Part shown: piece by piece, positions 41,783 to 64,000 of the stretch
Layout: each line of letters begins with the position of its first letter
Position numbering within the stretch: position 1 is the stretch's first letter
DNA from: Plazaster borealis
Taxonomy: Eukaryota > Echinodermata > Asteroidea > Forcipulatida > Labidiasteridae
Assembly (NCBI GenBank): GCA_021014325.1
Contig: CM037461.1
Location: forward strand, 1,141,501-1,205,500
Reading direction: 5' to 3'
Length of the DNA: 64,000 bases
The notes under the pieces: generated by a model
Databases searched by the model: none
What the model was told of the DNA's origin: nothing
Seen by the model: only the letters and a program-made list of their open reading frames with translations
Made by a program: the position numbers and the translations under genes

Positions 41783-42810
41783 ATGCCTTGGTGCCCTTGA
41801 AATGTTCCTGTTTCAGGCCTGATACTTCATAGAGGCAACAGAGTCAACTACCTCCATGCCCCTGGTCATTGCCTTGGTGCCCCTTGAAATGTTCCTGTTT
41901 CAGGCCTGATACTTCATGGAGGCAACTGAGACAACAACCTCCATGCCCCTGGTCATTGCCTTGGTGCCCCTTGAAATGTTCCTGTTTCAGGCCTGATACT
42001 TTATGGAGGCAACTGAGACAACTACCTCCATGCCTTTGGTCATTGCCTTGGTGCCCCTTGAAATGTTCCTGTTTCAGGCCTGATACTTCATGGAGGCAAC
42101 TGAGACAACTGCCTCCATGCCCCCTGGTCATTGCCTTGGTGCCCCTTGAAATGTTCCAGTTTCAGGCCTGATACTTCACAGAGGCAACTGAGTCAACTAC
42201 CTCCATGCCCCTGGTCATTGCCTTGGTGCCCCTTGAAATGTTCCTGTTTCAGGCCTGATACTTCATAGAGGCAACTGAGACAACTGCCTCCATGCCCCTG
42301 GTCATTGCCTTGGTGCCCCTTGAAATGTTCCAGTTTCAGGCCTGATCTTTCATAGAGGCAACTGAGACAACTACCTCCATGCCTTTGGTCATTGCCTTGG
42401 TGCCCCTTGAAATGTTCCAGTTTCAGGCCTGATACTTCACCGAGGCAACTGAGACAACTGCCTCCATGCCCCTGGTCATTGCTTTGGTGCCCCTTGAAAT
42501 GTTCCAGTTTCAGGCCTGATACTTCACTGAGGCAACTGAGACAACTGCCTCCATGCCCCTGGTCATTGCCTTGGTGCCCCTAGAAATGTTCCAGTTTCAG
42601 GCCTGATACTTCACTGAGGCAACTGAGACAACTGCCTCCATGCCCCCTGGTCATTGCCTTGGTGCCCCTTGAAATGTTCCAGTTTCAGGCCTGATACTTC
42701 ACTGAGGCAACTGAGACAACTGCCTCCATGCCCCTGGTCATTGCTTTGGTGCCCCTTGAAATGTTCCTGTTTCAGGCCTGATACTTCAATGAGTCAACAG
42801 AGGCAATTGC
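41783..42810 (+). repeat. 87-bp minisatellite, about 12 units
   Basis: Unit of 87 bases, e.g. GCCTTGGTGCCCCTTGAAAT, GTTCCTGTTTCAGGCCTGAT, ACTTCATGGAGGCAACTGAG, CCTCCATGCCCCTGGTCATT. 87 is 3 x 29, so 29-residue repeats read through several frames on both strands. No start context, splice site or family match supports translation. Confidence 0.92.
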
Positions 42811-42837
42811 TGAGCAGAAAGCTTTTACGCAATATTT

Positions 42838-43018
42838 TCTGCTTAAGCAGCTCTATGCAATTGGGCCCCGAGCTGTTTAAGCACAAAAAGTGGCTAAGCA
42901 CAAAATAAACTTGCTTATCAGAAATAGCTGACTGGTTTCCCTTATTAATTTTATTATTAATTATTAATTTTTGTTAAGCAAAATTATCTGTTAAAAGCAG
43001 CAAAACGAGATTGGGCCC
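42838..43018. mobile_element. MITE related to 2792-3073
   Basis: CTTAAGCAGCTCTATGCAAT then GGGCCC, AAGCACAAAAAGTGGCTAAG and AAAACGAGATTGGGCCC. Confidence 0.55.
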
Positions 43019-43133
43019 TGAACTTGATTGGCTACAGTAACCTTTTCCGGTATTAAAGGTATTATACAGGATTGATTGAGCTGACAAAAATAGTCGCAGA
43101 CAGTGTTCATGTTTTGTATGATCAACCATATAT

Positions 43134-43372
43134 AGCGTGTCGTGGCCGTGCAGTCAAGCACACTAGATTTAAGCTTCAGTGTTTCTGATCAGCAGAGTGT
43201 GGGTTCGAGTCCCGGTCTTGACACTTGTGTCCTGCAGCAAGACACTTAACCAACATTGCTTTGTCCTTCTGATGGGACATAAAGCCGTAGGTCCCACGTG
43301 TCATGTAATGAACGTAAAAGAACCCAGAACACTTATCATTACAGAAGGGGTACACCCCGGTGCTGAGCCGTA
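43134..43372 (+). repeat. SINE, family 1
   Basis: GCGTGTCGTGGCCGTGCAGT head, GTGGGTTCGAGTCCCGGTC, TTCTGATGGGACATAAAGCC. It ends about 160 bases from the dehydrogenase stop codon. Confidence 0.8.
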
Positions 43373-43532
43373 TATAGAGAGACTTGCGACAACTTGCGAT
43401 TAGAAGTCATCTTGTGTCCCAAAAAATGCATTGGCAAATACAGGGTGCCAGACTAGTCTGCCCATTGGGTTGTGCTGCATTTGGACCGAAAATGGCTTCC
43501 AGCAACCACGTGACCAAAGAAAACTGGTCCCT

Positions 43533-63135
<19,603 letters not shown>

Positions 63136-63176
63136 CTTTGTATCAACCAACCAAAGTTCACAATAGTATTTAAATA

Positions 63177-63715
63177 ATAATAAATATGACATTTATAAAG
63201 CGCCTTTTACCAGACGATGCAAAGCGCTGGAAAAGCAAAGAGAAAACCATAAAGATGGGGGGGGGCAGACTGGAGAAACCCAGATTACATGCAAGCAGAG
63301 AAAAGACGGGTCGTGAGGGCCTTTTTAAAAGCAGCGAGACCAGTAGAATTTCTAACATGAGTGGGGAGTTTATTCCACAGCCGAGGGGCAGAGACAGAAA
63401 AAGCTTGGTCACCAGCCTGAATGCGAGATTTGGGAATATCAAGACATCCGCCTACAGAAGAGCGAAGACAGAACGAGGAAGTCTTCCAGGTATGAAGTAG
63501 AGAAGAGAGGTAGCTAGGAGACAGGTTGTTGAGAGACTTGTGTGTATGAACTAGAGTGCGGAATTGAATACGTTTTGCAACTGGAAGCCAGTGGAGGTCA
63601 TGAAGAAGCGGAGAAACATACATGGGCAAACTTTGGCTTCTAGAAAATGAGCTTGGCACACCTGTTTTGAATTCTTTGAAGACGAGAGATGTTTTTCTGA
63701 AACACACCATTTAGA
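63177..63715 (-). pseudogene. LINE 3' end, CR1/Jockey-type reverse transcriptase tail
   Basis: Minus-strand frame 63710-63285 contains LHWLPVAKRIQFRTLVHTHK, SLNNLSPSYLSSLL and FSVSAPRLWNKLPTHVRNST, the canonical last blocks of CR1/Jockey-group ORF2. The 3' UTR ends GCGCTTTATAAATGTCATAT and an ATT-rich tail. The upstream polymerase is absent. Confidence 0.88.
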
Positions 63716-63761
63716 AGACAGCTACAATAGTATCTTGTTGAGGGTTTGCTTTGAACTTTTT

Positions 63762-64000
63762 CAGTGACTGGCCAGCAGGACCAGTCAGCTTGTCATTTCA
63801 CTAGTCCACAAAATATTTTCACTGCTCCATAATTTAAGTTTTTCTTTCAACAATGTCATTAGCATGGGACTCGTAATTTGAACTATAAATATGAAGTGTA
63901 GCGATGGGACTTCAGCAATTAACTAGCCAGCAGGACTAGTTGGGCAGAATTCTGACTGGTCCTCAGGTGTTTTAACTGGCATTTGGCCAGCGAACCACTG
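63762..64000. mobile_element. CAGTG-ended repeat, reaching the window edge
   Basis: Starts CAGTGACTGGCCAGCAGGAC; the last bases, inverted, read CAGTGGTTCGCTGGCC. Several ACTGG(C/T)C words inside. Whether the element really ends at the last base cannot be seen. Confidence 0.45.

Overview
This is eukaryotic, almost certainly animal, nuclear DNA. It is AT-rich, its genes have short exons with canonical GT/AG junctions, and most of the rest is dispersed repeats. The protein families present and the repeats (tRNA-headed SINEs, CR1/Jockey-type LINE tails, an L1/Tx1-type LINE, many TTAA-flanked MITEs) suggest a marine invertebrate deuterostome. An echinoderm such as a sea star is my best guess, but that is inference.

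Four genes can be supported, all on the minus strand. (1) At 813-859 is a probable first coding exon of a kinesin whose remainder lies beyond the left edge. (2) At 7973-16763 is a complete four-exon MFSD4/NaGLT1-type major facilitator transporter of 761 residues. Its extracellular loop before membrane segment 6 is swollen by 17 copies of a 10-residue repeat. (3) At 28071-33797 is a five-exon gene for a 357-residue secreted protein: signal peptide, two Ig-like domains, and a charged coiled coil with no membrane segment. All its introns are phase 1. (4) From 43533 to beyond 63135 is a class 3 aldehyde dehydrogenase. Twelve exons encode the whole catalytic domain and a C-terminal hydrophobic anchor; only the first handful of residues is missing. 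I assembled each model by hand from splice sites and reading phase, and in every multi-exon gene the phases agree at every junction. I see no functional link between the four genes.

Layout: 1-2.8 kb kinesin exon, SINE and a hAT-like MITE; 2.8-7.97 kb MITEs and SINEs; 7.97-16.8 kb transporter with a 34-bp minisatellite and a MITE in its introns; 16.8-25.3 kb MITEs, a LINE tail, a telomere-like array between inverted repeats, and a tandem array of fold-back units; 25.3-26.9 kb an L1-like LINE remnant split by a MITE; 28-33.8 kb the Ig gene with a fold-back MITE, a second telomere-like array and a probable solo LTR in its introns; 33.8-43.5 kb no recognised gene, many repeats and an 87-bp minisatellite; 43.5-63.2 kb the dehydrogenase, its introns packed with MITEs, SINEs, a Penelope-like fragment with a hammerhead-like motif, and eight copies of a 14-base motif; 63.2-64 kb a LINE tail and a MITE.

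The most distinctive material is the transposon biology. One MITE interrupts a LINE reading frame at TTAA so cleanly that the frame is restored on paper by removing it with one TTAA. A minisatellite appears to have grown from inside another MITE family. Two unrelated inverted-repeat elements carry AACCCT arrays. One MITE contains an 88-bp perfect palindrome. No CRISPR array, operon, phage or bacterial feature is present.
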